Positions 50,378 through 59,724 of a DNA stretch of 64,000 nucleotides are shown in pieces (the first letter of the stretch is position 1; the number at the start of each line of letters is the position of its first letter). The notes below the pieces were generated by a model. That model saw only the letters and a program-made list of their open reading frames with translations. It searched no databases and was not told where the DNA came from. The stretch is from assembly GCA_023416655.1 (NCBI GenBank), contig JAEZHK010000082.1:3402-67401 (forward strand). The letters run 5' to 3'. Source of the DNA: Bacillota bacterium (GTDB lineage: Bacteria > Bacillota > Clostridia > Christensenellales > Aristaeellaceae). The position numbers and the translations under genes are program-made.

Positions 50378-51592
50378 ATGGTAAACGTATACATAGCCGG
50401 CTGTCGGGGTGTGCCGATGGGATACGGCGGCTATGAATCCTTCGTGGACAAACTCGTCACCTATCAGCAGGACAGCGGCATCCAGTACCACATCGCCTCG
50501 CTCGACGACCCCAGGTACGAGAAGTGCCGGTACAGGAGCGCTGTCTGCATCCCGCACAGCGTACCCAAACTCGGGCCGCTGACCATGGTGGTGTTCGACC
50601 TCATGGCGCTCAGGACTTTCGTGCGCCGCATCCGGGCAGAAAAGCCGGAAAACCCCGTCGTATACGTCCTGACCTGCCGCATCGGGCCATTCTTCGGCCA
50701 TTACGTCCGGCAGCTGCACAGGCTCGGGGCGGTCGTGTGCCTGAACCCCGACGGGCACGAATGGAAGCGCAGGAAGTGGAACGCGCTGGTTCGCGCCTAT
50801 TGGAAGCTGAGCGAGCGCCTGATGGTCACCAAGGCCGATCTGAACATCTGCGACTCCCGCGAGATCGAGCGGTACATCCGCGAGGAATATAAGAGCCGCG
50901 CGCCCCGGACCACGTTCATCGCCTACGGCGCGGACGTGAGCCGGTCTGAAGGCGCGCAGGAGGCGTACCACGCCTGGTGCGCTTCAAAGGGCATCGCGCC
51001 GGACGACTACTACCTGGTGGTCGGCCGCTTCGTGCCAGAGAACAACTATGAAACCGCCATCCGTGAATTCATGGCCTCCGGCACCGCCCGGCAGCTGGTG
51101 CTCTTGACCAACTCGGAGGAGAACAAATTCATGCGCCGGCTGCGCAAGACCACCGGCTTTGACAAAGACCCGCGCATCGTCTTCGCGGGGACGGTCTACG
51201 AGGCGCAATTGGTCAAGCGCATCCGCGAAGGCGCCATCGCCTACATCCACGGCCATGAGGTGGGCGGCACCAACCCAAGCCTTCTGGAGGCGCTGGCTTC
51301 CACGCCGGTGAACCTGCTCATCGACGTGCCCTTCAACCGAGAGGTCGGGCAGGACGCCGCGCTGTATTTCTCCAAAACCCCTGGCAGCCTCGGCGGCCTG
51401 ATCCAAAAAACGGACGCCATGGCGGCGGAGCAGCGCGAGGAATTGGCGGCGCGCGCCACGAGCCGTATCATCACCGCCTATGCAAGCCGAGACATCAGCG
51501 TCCGGTACGAGGCGCTTTTCAACCGGATCGCGAGTGAGGAGGATGGCTTTGCGAGCGTTGGCACGGAAGGCAATATCCCGATGGAAGGGTAA
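50378..51592 (+). CDS. Glycosyltransferase, DUF1972/GT4 (rhamnosyltransferase-like, Cps2T/WchF type)
   Basis: 404 residues. The N-terminal DUF1972 domain is distinct: VYIAGCRGVPMGYGGYESFV, then VCLNPDGHEWKRRKW. The C-terminal GT4 domain has DYYLVVGRFVPENNYETAIR and AYIHGHEVGGTNPSLLEALA with the nucleotide-sugar-binding glutamate. Relatives add L-rhamnose to lipid-linked glucose in streptococcal capsules, and dTDP-rhamnose genes lie in the same operon, so this is the likely second-step rhamnosyltransferase. It starts the operon after a long leader. Confidence 0.85.
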   Translation: MVNVYIAGCRGVPMGYGGYESFVDKLVTYQQDSGIQYHIASLDDPRYEKCRYRSAVCIPHSVPKLGPLTMVVFDLMALRTFVRRIRAEKPENPVVYVLTCRIGPFFGHYVRQLHRLGAVVCLNPDGHEWKRRKWNALVRAYWKLSERLMVTKADLNICDSREIERYIREEYKSRAPRTTFIAYGADVSRSEGAQEAYHAWCASKGIAPDDYYLVVGRFVPENNYETAIREFMASGTARQLVLLTNSEENKFMRRLRKTTGFDKDPRIVFAGTVYEAQLVKRIREGAIAYIHGHEVGGTNPSLLEALASTPVNLLIDVPFNREVGQDAALYFSKTPGSLGGLIQKTDAMAAEQREELAARATSRIITAYASRDISVRYEALFNRIASEEDGFASVGTEGNIPMEG

Positions 51593-51675
51593 ATCGCCTT
51601 CCTGTTTCCACAAGATGTCACGGTGTATGCTGTGATGCCCGAAAAATTAACCGCTGGAAGCAACCGGAGTGAAGA

Positions 51676-52875
51676 ATGAAGACGCTGTTGTTCATCCCAT
51701 ACCAGGACATCTACGATTTCAGCGAGGTGAATATCCTGACAAGGGAATTCGCCGTTTTGCATCTGATCTTATCGCGCCATCCGGAATTCCGGCTGATTTC
51801 CATTGGCAAGCCGCGCACCTGGCTTGACATGAAGCCCTATGACGAAAGCGCCAACCCGTTTCCGGTCGGGAGCGTCGAGGCCGAGGTCCGGGATCGGATC
51901 AACCGGGGCGAAAAGATGCGCACGCTGGTTCCAATTTCCCTGAAGCTATACCAGAAGCGAGGCTGGTGGGTGGATGGATACGCGGCCATGAAAAAAGCGC
52001 TGCAAGGCAGGGAGATCGACTGGAAAAACACGGTCGTCTATACAAATTCGCCATTTTCGTGGAAGCTGGGCGAATGGTGCAAGCAAATGGGCGCTGCCGT
52101 CCTGTTTGACATGATGGACGACTTTACCATCCATCCCTGCATGAATCAGGTGGAGAAGAAGCGGGCGCACGAAGGGTACGCCCAGTATATGCGGTGCGCC
52201 GACTATGTCTGCGCCAACTCGGAGCATAACGTGCGGTTTTTGCGCGCCAGCTTCGCGCGCGAGGCGGACCTGATTAAAAACGGCGTGTTTGCGCCGGATG
52301 CACCAGAGGACGGTGAGGCGGCGCGGAAGATCCTTCAGGCAAAAGGGAAGTATGACCGCTGCGCGGGCTACATCGGAAAACTGGGCCTTCGCATCGACGG
52401 GAAACTGCTGGACCAGGTGACGGCCGCCTGTCCGAATGTGTTGTTCGCCGTCGCCGGCCCGCACCTGAGCGGACAGAAAAACGAAGACTTGGAGAAGCTT
52501 CTCCACGCCAGGGAAAACATCCTCTACCTGGGGCCGGTTCCGTCCACGCAGGTGTACGGCATCATGAACGCCTGCGACATCATGCTGATCCCCCATTCCG
52601 TGGACAAGTTCGAAAATGGGGGCGACCCGCTCAAGCTTTACCAGTACCTGAACGCTCGCAAGCCGGTCATCACGACGCCCATCGCCGGGGTGGAGGAGTT
52701 CAAGGACTGGATCACCATTACGGATGACCCCGGACGTTGGGCTCAATTGATTAACGACTCTGCCTTCGCTCATAGCGTCCCGCGGGAGGCGCCGCGCTCC
52801 ATTTTCTGGGAACAGAGGGCGGAGCCGATGCTTTCCTATCTGGATCAATGGCTGCTCGGAGGCGCGCCGCGATGA
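51676..52875 (+). CDS. Glycosyltransferase, GT4/TuaH-like
   Basis: 399 residues. N-terminal Rossmann half with FIPYQDIYDFSEVNILTREF and VVYTNSPFSWKLGEWCKQMG; then LFDMMDDFTIHPC and CADYVCANSEHNVRFL; C-terminal half with NVLFAVAGPHLSGQ, NILYLGPVPSTQVYGIMNAC and MLIPHSVDKFENGGDPLKLY. The end of that block (DPLKLYQYLNARKPVITT) is the nucleotide-sugar-binding region typical of TuaH-like GT-B enzymes. The 3' end overlaps the next gene (ATGA). The donor and linkage cannot be assigned. Confidence 0.82.
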   Translation: MKTLLFIPYQDIYDFSEVNILTREFAVLHLILSRHPEFRLISIGKPRTWLDMKPYDESANPFPVGSVEAEVRDRINRGEKMRTLVPISLKLYQKRGWWVDGYAAMKKALQGREIDWKNTVVYTNSPFSWKLGEWCKQMGAAVLFDMMDDFTIHPCMNQVEKKRAHEGYAQYMRCADYVCANSEHNVRFLRASFAREADLIKNGVFAPDAPEDGEAARKILQAKGKYDRCAGYIGKLGLRIDGKLLDQVTAACPNVLFAVAGPHLSGQKNEDLEKLLHARENILYLGPVPSTQVYGIMNACDIMLIPHSVDKFENGGDPLKLYQYLNARKPVITTPIAGVEEFKDWITITDDPGRWAQLINDSAFAHSVPREAPRSIFWEQRAEPMLSYLDQWLLGGAPR

Positions 52876-53774
52876 TCGGAATCGTCATACTGACCTACCA
52901 GACCTGGGAGGCGACGCTTGAGTGTGTCGAATCCATCCAAAAAACCTGCAAGCTGCCCTACCGCATCTACGCCGTCGACAACGCCTCGCCCAACGGCGCC
53001 TATGATCGCCTCATGGAGGCGCTGGGCGGGGACGAGGACGTCCGGGTGATCGCGTCCGGCCGGAACGGGGGCTACGGCTTCGGGCTGAACTGCGGCGCGC
53101 GCGCGGCAATCGCAGATGGGTGCGACGCTGTGGTACTCTCCAACAACGACATCCTCTATCTGGACGACGCGATTGAGAAGATGTACTCGGCGCTTCTTTC
53201 GAGCCCCGACATCGCGCTGGCCTGCGCGCAGCAGGTGACGCCTGACGGGGAAAAGTTCCCCTCCGCTCAGCTTCACCGGTTTTCCAGCGCGCGGGTGATG
53301 CTCTGGTATCTTCCTTACTGCGTCTGGGTTCGGGAAAAGCGGGAAGAACGAAGCCTTCTGAACGCCTCCGCCGGAGTGCGGGTGGAGAAACCGCTGGGCG
53401 GATGTTACATGATGCGCGCGGATGTCTTGCAGGAGATCGGGTACTACGACGAGAACATCTTTCTGTATGCCGAGGAGGACGTGATCGCGGAAAAGCTGGC
53501 GAAGCGCGGTGTCACCGGCGTTTTGTGCCCCGAGGCCAGGGTCATCCACCACCACGGGCTGACGACCGGCAGCAGCATGGCGAACCGCCACGTGCTGTCC
53601 GCCCCGAGCATCCAGTATTTCGGGCGGACGTACCTGGGCTGGAACCGCTGGCAGGTCGCGGCGCACAGATTGGTTTTCTTCGCGCACATGACCGCCAAGG
53701 CTTTGATCAAACCGGAATACAGGAAAAGCTACGGGAACCTTCTGCGCTCCGTGAGGAAATTGGAGGATAAATGA
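52872..53774 (+). CDS. Glycosyltransferase family 2
   Basis: 300 residues from MIGIVILTYQTWEATLECVE. GT-A fold: nucleotide-binding AVDNASPNG, the region VVLSNNDILYLD in the DxD position, LGGCYMMRADVLQEIGYYDE and the acceptor block ENIFLYAEEDVIAEKLAKRG (ED as base). This layout is that of WcaE/rhamnosyl-type GT2 enzymes (NND rather than DxD). It overlaps both neighbouring genes by 4 bp (ATGA), so three glycosyltransferases are translationally coupled. Confidence 0.87.
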   Translation: MIGIVILTYQTWEATLECVESIQKTCKLPYRIYAVDNASPNGAYDRLMEALGGDEDVRVIASGRNGGYGFGLNCGARAAIADGCDAVVLSNNDILYLDDAIEKMYSALLSSPDIALACAQQVTPDGEKFPSAQLHRFSSARVMLWYLPYCVWVREKREERSLLNASAGVRVEKPLGGCYMMRADVLQEIGYYDENIFLYAEEDVIAEKLAKRGVTGVLCPEARVIHHHGLTTGSSMANRHVLSAPSIQYFGRTYLGWNRWQVAAHRLVFFAHMTAKALIKPEYRKSYGNLLRSVRKLEDK

Positions 53775-54646
53775 TCAGCGTCATCATTCCGTCGTACAAC
53801 CGTGCATCGACCCTGCCCATGGCAATCGAAAGCGTATTGGGGCAGACGTACCGAGACATTGAGCTGATCCTCGTTGACGACGGGTCCACCGACGGCACCG
53901 AAGACCTGATTCGTTCTATGGAGGACAGCCGCCTTCGCTACATCAAGCTGGAAAAAAACAGCGGCGCCTGTCGGGCGCGAAACATCGGCATCGACGCGGC
54001 GAGGGGAGAATACATCGCCTTTCAGGACAGCGACGACCGCTGGCACACCGATAAATTGCTACGGCAGCTTCGCTTCCTTCAGGAAACCGGCGCAGATATG
54101 GTATACTGCGCCATGAACCGCGTCAGCGCGAATGGCCAGACCACTCAAAAGGTCCCCTGGGAAAAGATTGTAAACGAAGTATCAAAACCAGACCGATATA
54201 GAAAGCTCCTGGAAAAAAACACCATGGCGATGGTTGGGGTCCTGTGCAAGGCGGAATGCGCCCGTGAGGTGCGGTTCGACAATGCCCTGCCCCGCTGGCA
54301 GGACTGGGACTGGGCGCTCAGGGTTTTTCAACTGTACGAGGTATATTATCAAGACGAGGTGCTTGTGGATTCGTTTATTCAATCAGACAGCATCTCCTTA
54401 TGCTATGAAAAACACCCGATCGCATTTGACCTGATCTATCAAAAGCACAAGGCGGCGATTGAGAATGATCCTCATTTGAAATCACTGTGGGATTGCAGCA
54501 GGGCCAATATCCATTTTAAAGCGGGAATCCCGGATGCCAAGAGCTGTTTTATTGCCTACAAAGCCTCCGGTGACGTCAAACTACTCATAAAAGCGTTTCT
54601 TTGCGTCACCAGGCTCCAAAGCTTTTATTTGAAAAATGAAAAGTGA
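53771..54646 (+). CDS. Glycosyltransferase family 2, lower-GC gene
   Basis: 291 residues from MISVIIPSYNRASTLPMAIE. GT-A motifs: ELILVDDGSTDGTEDLI, ARNIGIDAARGEYIAFQDSD (metal-binding DSDD) and LPRWQDWDWALRVF (catalytic ED/WD region). The gene is clearly richer in A and T than its neighbours, above all from 54100 on, where AAA, GAT, TAT and ATT codons are common. This suggests recent acquisition of this step, a usual way for surface glycans to vary. The downstream flippase gene starts 10 bp later. Confidence 0.88.
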   Translation: MISVIIPSYNRASTLPMAIESVLGQTYRDIELILVDDGSTDGTEDLIRSMEDSRLRYIKLEKNSGACRARNIGIDAARGEYIAFQDSDDRWHTDKLLRQLRFLQETGADMVYCAMNRVSANGQTTQKVPWEKIVNEVSKPDRYRKLLEKNTMAMVGVLCKAECAREVRFDNALPRWQDWDWALRVFQLYEVYYQDEVLVDSFIQSDSISLCYEKHPIAFDLIYQKHKAAIENDPHLKSLWDCSRANIHFKAGIPDAKSCFIAYKASGDVKLLIKAFLCVTRLQSFYLKNEK

Positions 54647-54656
54647 AAGGGATACA

Positions 54657-56207
54657 ATGAACAGAACCCGGCTTGCCGCGAAGAACACGGCGGCATCCAT
54701 CCTCTTCTCGGTGCTCAACTTCTCGCTGGGCATCGTTGAGTTGAAAATGTTTCTGGACGCTTACGGCGACGCGGTCAACGGGCTGATCCAGACCGGCAAC
54801 CAGGCGCTGTCCTACCTGGCGCTGATCGAGAGCGGCATCTGCGCCGCCTTCCTTTTCCATCTGTACAAGCCCATCGCGGACAACCGGTACGACGCGGTTT
54901 CCTCCCTATATAAAGGCTTCGGGCGCTCCATGCGGACGGTGGTCCTTCTGATGCTGGGCGGCGCGCTATTGATATCGGTGATTCTGCCGCTGGGCATTCA
55001 GGACAAAAGCGTGTCCTTCCAGAGCTCCATCCTGATCCTCGCGCTGATCAGCCTTCGCTACATCGCTCCCTATTACTTTTCGCTGGCGCCCAAGTACATG
55101 ATCATCGCCCGTGAAAAGCGCTACAAGGCCGAGATTCTGGACGGCATCCAGCTGACGCTGGTGTACGCCATCAACATCGCGGTTCTGGTCTTTTTCCGGC
55201 CGGAGGTACACCTGCTGCTGACGAGCAACGCGCTGGTGGTGATCGTTATCGGCCTCGCCTACCGCCGGACGATGCGTAGGGAATACGAGGGCCTTCTGAC
55301 CGAGGACGCCGTGGCCGACATGACGCCCACGAAGATGACCGGGAACCTGATGGCGCACAACGTGTCAGGGCTTGCCTTCAACAACAGCTCCGGCATCATC
55401 CTCTCGGTCTTTACGCCCTCGCTTTCAACCGCCTTCATCTACGCCTCCTACAACAAGATCGCCGCCAACATCGTGCAGACGGTGCAAAGAATCGTCGAGG
55501 GCACCAGCGCGTCCATCGGCATCAAGGTGTCCCGGAACGACCGGAACGTGTACAACGTGTACCGCCAGATCCACTCCGGCACCATGGCGGTCGCGTCCGT
55601 GGTGTCCATCGTGTTCATCGTCTGCATGAACGCCTTTGTGGAGCTCTGGATTGGCCGTGCATACGTGCTTTCGGACCTCAACGTCATGCTCTTCGGCCTT
55701 GCGATGTACGCCAACATCATGCTGCCCGCGTACTACGTGGCACGTAACGCCCGGGGGCTTTTCCGGGAGAGTCGCAACTTCACCATCGCCCAGGCGGTGG
55801 TCAACATTGTCGTCGCCGTCGCGCTGGTGAGGCCGCTGGGGATCACGGCGATCCTGCTGGGCATCCTCGTCGGCCGGTACGGCATCGCCATCCCGATGAA
55901 CTACCGCCTGATTTACCAGGAGGTCTTCCCTTCGGAGAAGCCGCGCGGATGGGAATTGATCACAGGGCCGGCCCTGGTGGCGCTCGCCTCGTTGGGAATC
56001 AAAACCCTGTTTGAAGCCGTTCATCTGAGGCTCGGAGGCCCCGTTCTGACGCTGCTGGCATGGGGCGCGGTGTCCTTCGCGCTCGCCGCGGGCGTCAACG
56101 CGCTGGTCCTCCGTCTGACGGATCCGTGGTTTTCCAAACTGATCCTGCGGCTGGTGAAGCGCCGGAGCTTCTCCTCCGCGGACGCCGTGCGTGAGGCGGA
56201 CAAATAA
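54657..56207 (+). CDS. Polysaccharide flippase (Wzx/MurJ-like, MOP superfamily)
   Basis: 516 residues, about 12-14 membrane helices. The ATG at 54657 follows GAAAGGGA; an ATG 21 bp earlier overlaps the preceding gene. It begins MNRTRLAAKNTAASILFSVL, as many Wzx proteins do, with GDAVNGLIQTGNQALSYLAL and NNSSGIILSVFTPSLSTAFI. It should move the lipid-linked repeat unit across the membrane. Its place between the glycosyltransferases and the polymerase is standard for Wzx/Wzy loci. Confidence 0.87.
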   Translation: MNRTRLAAKNTAASILFSVLNFSLGIVELKMFLDAYGDAVNGLIQTGNQALSYLALIESGICAAFLFHLYKPIADNRYDAVSSLYKGFGRSMRTVVLLMLGGALLISVILPLGIQDKSVSFQSSILILALISLRYIAPYYFSLAPKYMIIAREKRYKAEILDGIQLTLVYAINIAVLVFFRPEVHLLLTSNALVVIVIGLAYRRTMRREYEGLLTEDAVADMTPTKMTGNLMAHNVSGLAFNNSSGIILSVFTPSLSTAFIYASYNKIAANIVQTVQRIVEGTSASIGIKVSRNDRNVYNVYRQIHSGTMAVASVVSIVFIVCMNAFVELWIGRAYVLSDLNVMLFGLAMYANIMLPAYYVARNARGLFRESRNFTIAQAVVNIVVAVALVRPLGITAILLGILVGRYGIAIPMNYRLIYQEVFPSEKPRGWELITGPALVALASLGIKTLFEAVHLRLGGPVLTLLAWGAVSFALAAGVNALVLRLTDPWFSKLILRLVKRRSFSSADAVREADK

Positions 56208-56274
56208 AGCTGCCGTTCATCATCCGGCATTCCGAAGGGCTGTGAAAGCCCTGGCATGGAAAGGAGACGAGGAC

Positions 56275-57483
56275 ATGAGGTTCTTGAGGGATTTGAAGCT
56301 TCTGGAAAAGAAGTGGTTCTTTCCGCTGGCGATATTGCCGTTTCTGGAGCCGGCTTACTTCTCGTTTCAGGACGGCTTCGTACACGAGGTGTACAAGTAC
56401 GCGCTGATCCTGTCCTTTCTGGTCGCCGCATGGCTCGTGCTGGAGGATAAGAAACTGCCCGGAAAAGTCGTGTTCTGCGTGGCGGGGTACTATGTCATCC
56501 AGTTCGTCGCCCAGAAACTTGTCGCGAAGGCGGAGTATATCTACGTCCGTGAGGCCCTGGGCGTCATGGGCCTTTGCCTTTACGTCTGGCTGGGCCTGAG
56601 AAAGAATCCCAGAAACCTTCTGGGCGGGATGACCCTGCTGTTTGAAGTCCTCCTCTTCGCCAACCTGCTCAGCCTCCTGATCTTCCCAAATGGTATGTAC
56701 AAGACGATGGCCAACGGAAGCGGCACCTGGGACAACTGGTTCCTGGGCTACCGCAACACGCAGATCCGGACGCTGCTCCCGGGCGCTTGCCTGGCGCTGA
56801 TGTACGCGCAGCTGACCCGCGGGCGCGTCACGCTGCGCGCCGCGGCCTACATCGCCGTGATGGCTGGGACCGTGCTCTACATCAAATCGGCGACAGCGCT
56901 GGTTGGGCTTGTGGTGTTCCTCGCGCTCCTGGCCATCTTCCGGAAGCGGACGCTGCCCCGCTGGGCCTCCATCCTGAACGCGAACCTCCTGACCGCCGTG
57001 GTCTTTGCCCTGATCATGACGGTCGGCATCCAGAACCTGTTTGCCTTTGTCTTTGAAAATGTGCTGAAGCGCGATACGGACTTCACCGGAAGGGTCGTCG
57101 TATGGCAGCGGGCATGGGATTATTTCGTTCATTCGCCCATCTGGGGCAGGCCGGAGTTCACGGAAATCGATCTTCTGGGCGGTTTCTCCCATCCGCACAA
57201 CTACTGGCTGAACATCCTGATGCGGGGCGGGCTTGCCTTGCTCCTCCCGGTGCTTCCGGCGTACTGGTTTGCCTCTTCCGGCGCGCTCAGGGCAAAGGAC
57301 AAGGCGCTGGCGAAATATGTCGTCATCACATTGATCGCGTTCGCGGTCATGGGCATGGTGGAATCGCTGACGGAGGCGGGGATGCTGTTTCCGCTTCTGA
57401 TGATCGCGTCCGAGCTGGGCACGCTGACGCTTGATCAGCCAAATGCTTTGGAGGACATAAATACCATACAGGCGAGGGGATAG
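56275..57483 (+). CDS. Polysaccharide polymerase / O-antigen ligase-like membrane protein (Wzy type)
   Basis: 402 residues with 10-12 membrane helices. The start (MRFLRDLKLLEKKWFFPLAI) is placed after AAAGGAGAC. A long outside loop near two thirds of the length contains FTGRVVVWQRAWDYFVHSPI and FSHPHNYWLNILMRGG; the GR.W...W pattern plus SHPHN (NxxxH-like) is typical of the Wzy/WaaL fold. It should polymerise the repeat units flipped by the preceding Wzx protein. Wzy sequences are poorly conserved, so the call rests on topology, motif and place. Confidence 0.82.
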   Translation: MRFLRDLKLLEKKWFFPLAILPFLEPAYFSFQDGFVHEVYKYALILSFLVAAWLVLEDKKLPGKVVFCVAGYYVIQFVAQKLVAKAEYIYVREALGVMGLCLYVWLGLRKNPRNLLGGMTLLFEVLLFANLLSLLIFPNGMYKTMANGSGTWDNWFLGYRNTQIRTLLPGACLALMYAQLTRGRVTLRAAAYIAVMAGTVLYIKSATALVGLVVFLALLAIFRKRTLPRWASILNANLLTAVVFALIMTVGIQNLFAFVFENVLKRDTDFTGRVVVWQRAWDYFVHSPIWGRPEFTEIDLLGGFSHPHNYWLNILMRGGLALLLPVLPAYWFASSGALRAKDKALAKYVVITLIAFAVMGMVESLTEAGMLFPLLMIASELGTLTLDQPNALEDINTIQARG

Positions 57484-57487
57484 GACG

Positions 57488-58816
57488 ATGGACCACAAAA
57501 AAATCGATGAAATGCTTGCCCGCGGGGAAACCAAGCTCTCCGTGATCGGCCTGGGCTACGTCGGCATGCCGCTGGCGGTGGCGTTTGCGAAAAAGGTCGG
57601 GGTCGTCGGGTTTGACCTGAACGTGGCCAAATTGGAGAAGTACATTGACGGTATCGATCCCACCGGCGAGGTGGGCGAGGAGGCGATCCGCAAGACCACC
57701 ATGGCGTTCACCGCCGACGAGACCAGGCTTCGCGAGGCCAGGTTCCATGTCGTGGCGGTGCCCACGCCCATCAATCAGGACAAGACCCCGGACCTCTCGC
57801 CCGTCACCGGCGCCAGCGCGATCCTGGGCCGAAACCTGACGAAGGGCAGCATCGTCGTGTACGAATCGACGGTGTACCCTGGCGTGACGGAGGACGTCTG
57901 CGTCCCCATTCTGGAAAAGGAGTCCGGCCTGAAGTGCGGCGTGGACTTCAAAATCGGCTACTCGCCGGAGCGCATCAACCCCGGCGACAGGGTGCACAGG
58001 CTTGAGAACATCCGAAAAATCGTCTCCGGCATGGACGATTCGGCGCTCGATCAGATCGCCAAAGTATACGAAATGATCATCGACGCGGGCGTGTACCGCG
58101 CGTCCTCGATCAAGGTGGCCGAGGCGGCCAAGGTGGTGGAGAACAGCCAGCGGGACATCAACATCGCGTTCATGAACGAACTGGCGATGGTGTTTGACCG
58201 CATGGGCATCGACACCAATGAGGTGGTCGACGCGATGAACACCAAGTGGAACGCGCTCGGGTTCCGCCCCGGCCTCGTCGGCGGCCACTGCATCGGCGTC
58301 GACCCGTACTATTTTGTGTATCAGGCGGAAAAGCTGGGCTACCACAGCCAGATTATCCTCGCCGGCCGCAAGATCAACGACGGCATGGGCGGCTACGTGG
58401 CGGACGCGGCCATCAAGCAGATGATCCTGGCCGGGCAGGACGTGGCCAAGGCAAAGGTCGTCATCCTGGGGCTCACCTTCAAGGAAAACTGCCCGGATTC
58501 GCGCAACTCCAAGGTGGAGGACATCCTGAGCCGCTTCCGGGAGTACGGCATCCAGCCCGTGGTGGTGGACCCGTGGGCGGACCCGGAGGACGCGCTGCGC
58601 GAATACGGCATCCGCCTCGCGGACGCGCGGGAGGCGAAGGGGGCCGATTGCGTCATCTGCGCGGTGGCCCACCGGCAGTTCGCGGCCCTGACGCCCGAGG
58701 AAATCGACCAGATGTTTGTTGAGAACCGGAGCGGCAAGCGCGTGCTCATCGACGTCAAGGGCCTTTTTGACGCCGAGGCGCTGAAGGAGCACGGCTTCAG
58801 GGTCTGGAGGCTCTAA
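57488..58816 (+). CDS. Nucleotide-sugar dehydrogenase (UDP-HexNAc 6-dehydrogenase type)
   Basis: 442 residues. NAD-binding VIGLGYVGMPLAVAFAKK, VVYESTVYPGVTEDVC, FKIGYSPERINPGD, KVVENSQRDINIAFMNELAM and the catalytic cysteine in GFRPGLVGGHCIGVDPYY. The VGGHCIGVDPYY form and overall length match the WbpA/TviB/WecC group, which oxidise UDP-N-acetylhexosamines to uronic acids, rather than UDP-glucose dehydrogenase (GGxCxPKD). The glycan therefore probably contains a HexNAc uronic acid. The gene begins 4 bp after the polymerase gene. Confidence 0.9.
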   Translation: MDHKKIDEMLARGETKLSVIGLGYVGMPLAVAFAKKVGVVGFDLNVAKLEKYIDGIDPTGEVGEEAIRKTTMAFTADETRLREARFHVVAVPTPINQDKTPDLSPVTGASAILGRNLTKGSIVVYESTVYPGVTEDVCVPILEKESGLKCGVDFKIGYSPERINPGDRVHRLENIRKIVSGMDDSALDQIAKVYEMIIDAGVYRASSIKVAEAAKVVENSQRDINIAFMNELAMVFDRMGIDTNEVVDAMNTKWNALGFRPGLVGGHCIGVDPYYFVYQAEKLGYHSQIILAGRKINDGMGGYVADAAIKQMILAGQDVAKAKVVILGLTFKENCPDSRNSKVEDILSRFREYGIQPVVVDPWADPEDALREYGIRLADAREAKGADCVICAVAHRQFAALTPEEIDQMFVENRSGKRVLIDVKGLFDAEALKEHGFRVWRL

Positions 58817-58839
58817 ACCAAACAAAGGAGGAATGCGCG

Positions 58840-59721
58840 GTGAAGGGAATCATACTGGCCGGCGGCGCGGGCACGCGCCTGTACCCGCTGACGATGGTCG
58901 CGTCCAAACAGCTCCTCCCGGTGTACGACAAGCCCATGATCTACTACCCGCTCTCGACGCTGATGCTCGCGGGCATCCGGGAGATTCTGATCATCTCGAC
59001 GCCGGAGGACACGCCGCGCTTTGAAAGCCTCTTGGGAAACGGCGGGCAGTTAGGCGTATCGCTCAACTATGCGGTGCAACCCTCCCCCGACGGGCTGGCA
59101 CAGGCATTCCTGATCGGCCGGGAGTTCATCGGGGATGGCCCGTCCGCAATGGTGCTCGGGGACAACATCTTCTACGGCAACGGCTTCAGGCCGCTTTTGA
59201 AGGATGCCGTGAAGAGCGCGGAATCCGGCCGCGCCACGGTGTTCGGCTACTACGTGAACGACCCGGAGCGCTACGGCGTGGTGGCGTTTGACGAAGAGGG
59301 CCGCGCCGTCTCCGTGGAGGAGAAGCCGAAGTCGCCCAAGTCCAACTACGCGGTGACCGGGCTGTACTTCTACCCCGCTGGCGTTTCCGATCAGGCAGCG
59401 CAGGTGAAGCCATCCGGGCGGGGGGAACTGGAAATCACCACGCTCAACGAAATGTACCTGAAGCAGGGCCTTCTGGACGTCAAGCTCATGGGGCGCGGCT
59501 ACGCGTGGCTGGACACCGGCACTTTCGACAGCCTCCTTGACGCCGCGGATTTCGTGCGCATGATCGAAAAGCGCCAGGGGATCGAGATCTCCGCACCCGA
59601 GGAAATCGCCTACCGGAACGGCTGGATCAGCCGGGAGGAACTGCTCGAAACCGCCGAGCGCTACGGAAAATCCCCCTATGGCGCGCACCTGAAAGCGGTC
59701 GCGGACGGAAAGGTAAAGTAG
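58840..59721 (+). CDS. rmlA: Glucose-1-phosphate thymidylyltransferase
   Basis: 293 residues from a GTG start after AAAGGAGG. Signature GIILAGGAGTRLYPLTMVAS (substrate GGxGTRL), KQLLPVYDKPMIYYPLSTLM, DNIFYGNGFRPLL, then VVAFDEEGRAVSVEEKPKSP and YAWLDTGTFDSLLDAADFV. First step of dTDP-L-rhamnose synthesis: glucose 1-phosphate plus dTTP. It begins the rmlA-C-B-D run at the end of the operon. Confidence 0.96.
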   Translation: MKGIILAGGAGTRLYPLTMVASKQLLPVYDKPMIYYPLSTLMLAGIREILIISTPEDTPRFESLLGNGGQLGVSLNYAVQPSPDGLAQAFLIGREFIGDGPSAMVLGDNIFYGNGFRPLLKDAVKSAESGRATVFGYYVNDPERYGVVAFDEEGRAVSVEEKPKSPKSNYAVTGLYFYPAGVSDQAAQVKPSGRGELEITTLNEMYLKQGLLDVKLMGRGYAWLDTGTFDSLLDAADFVRMIEKRQGIEISAPEEIAYRNGWISREELLETAERYGKSPYGAHLKAVADGKVK

Positions 59722-59724
59722 ACC

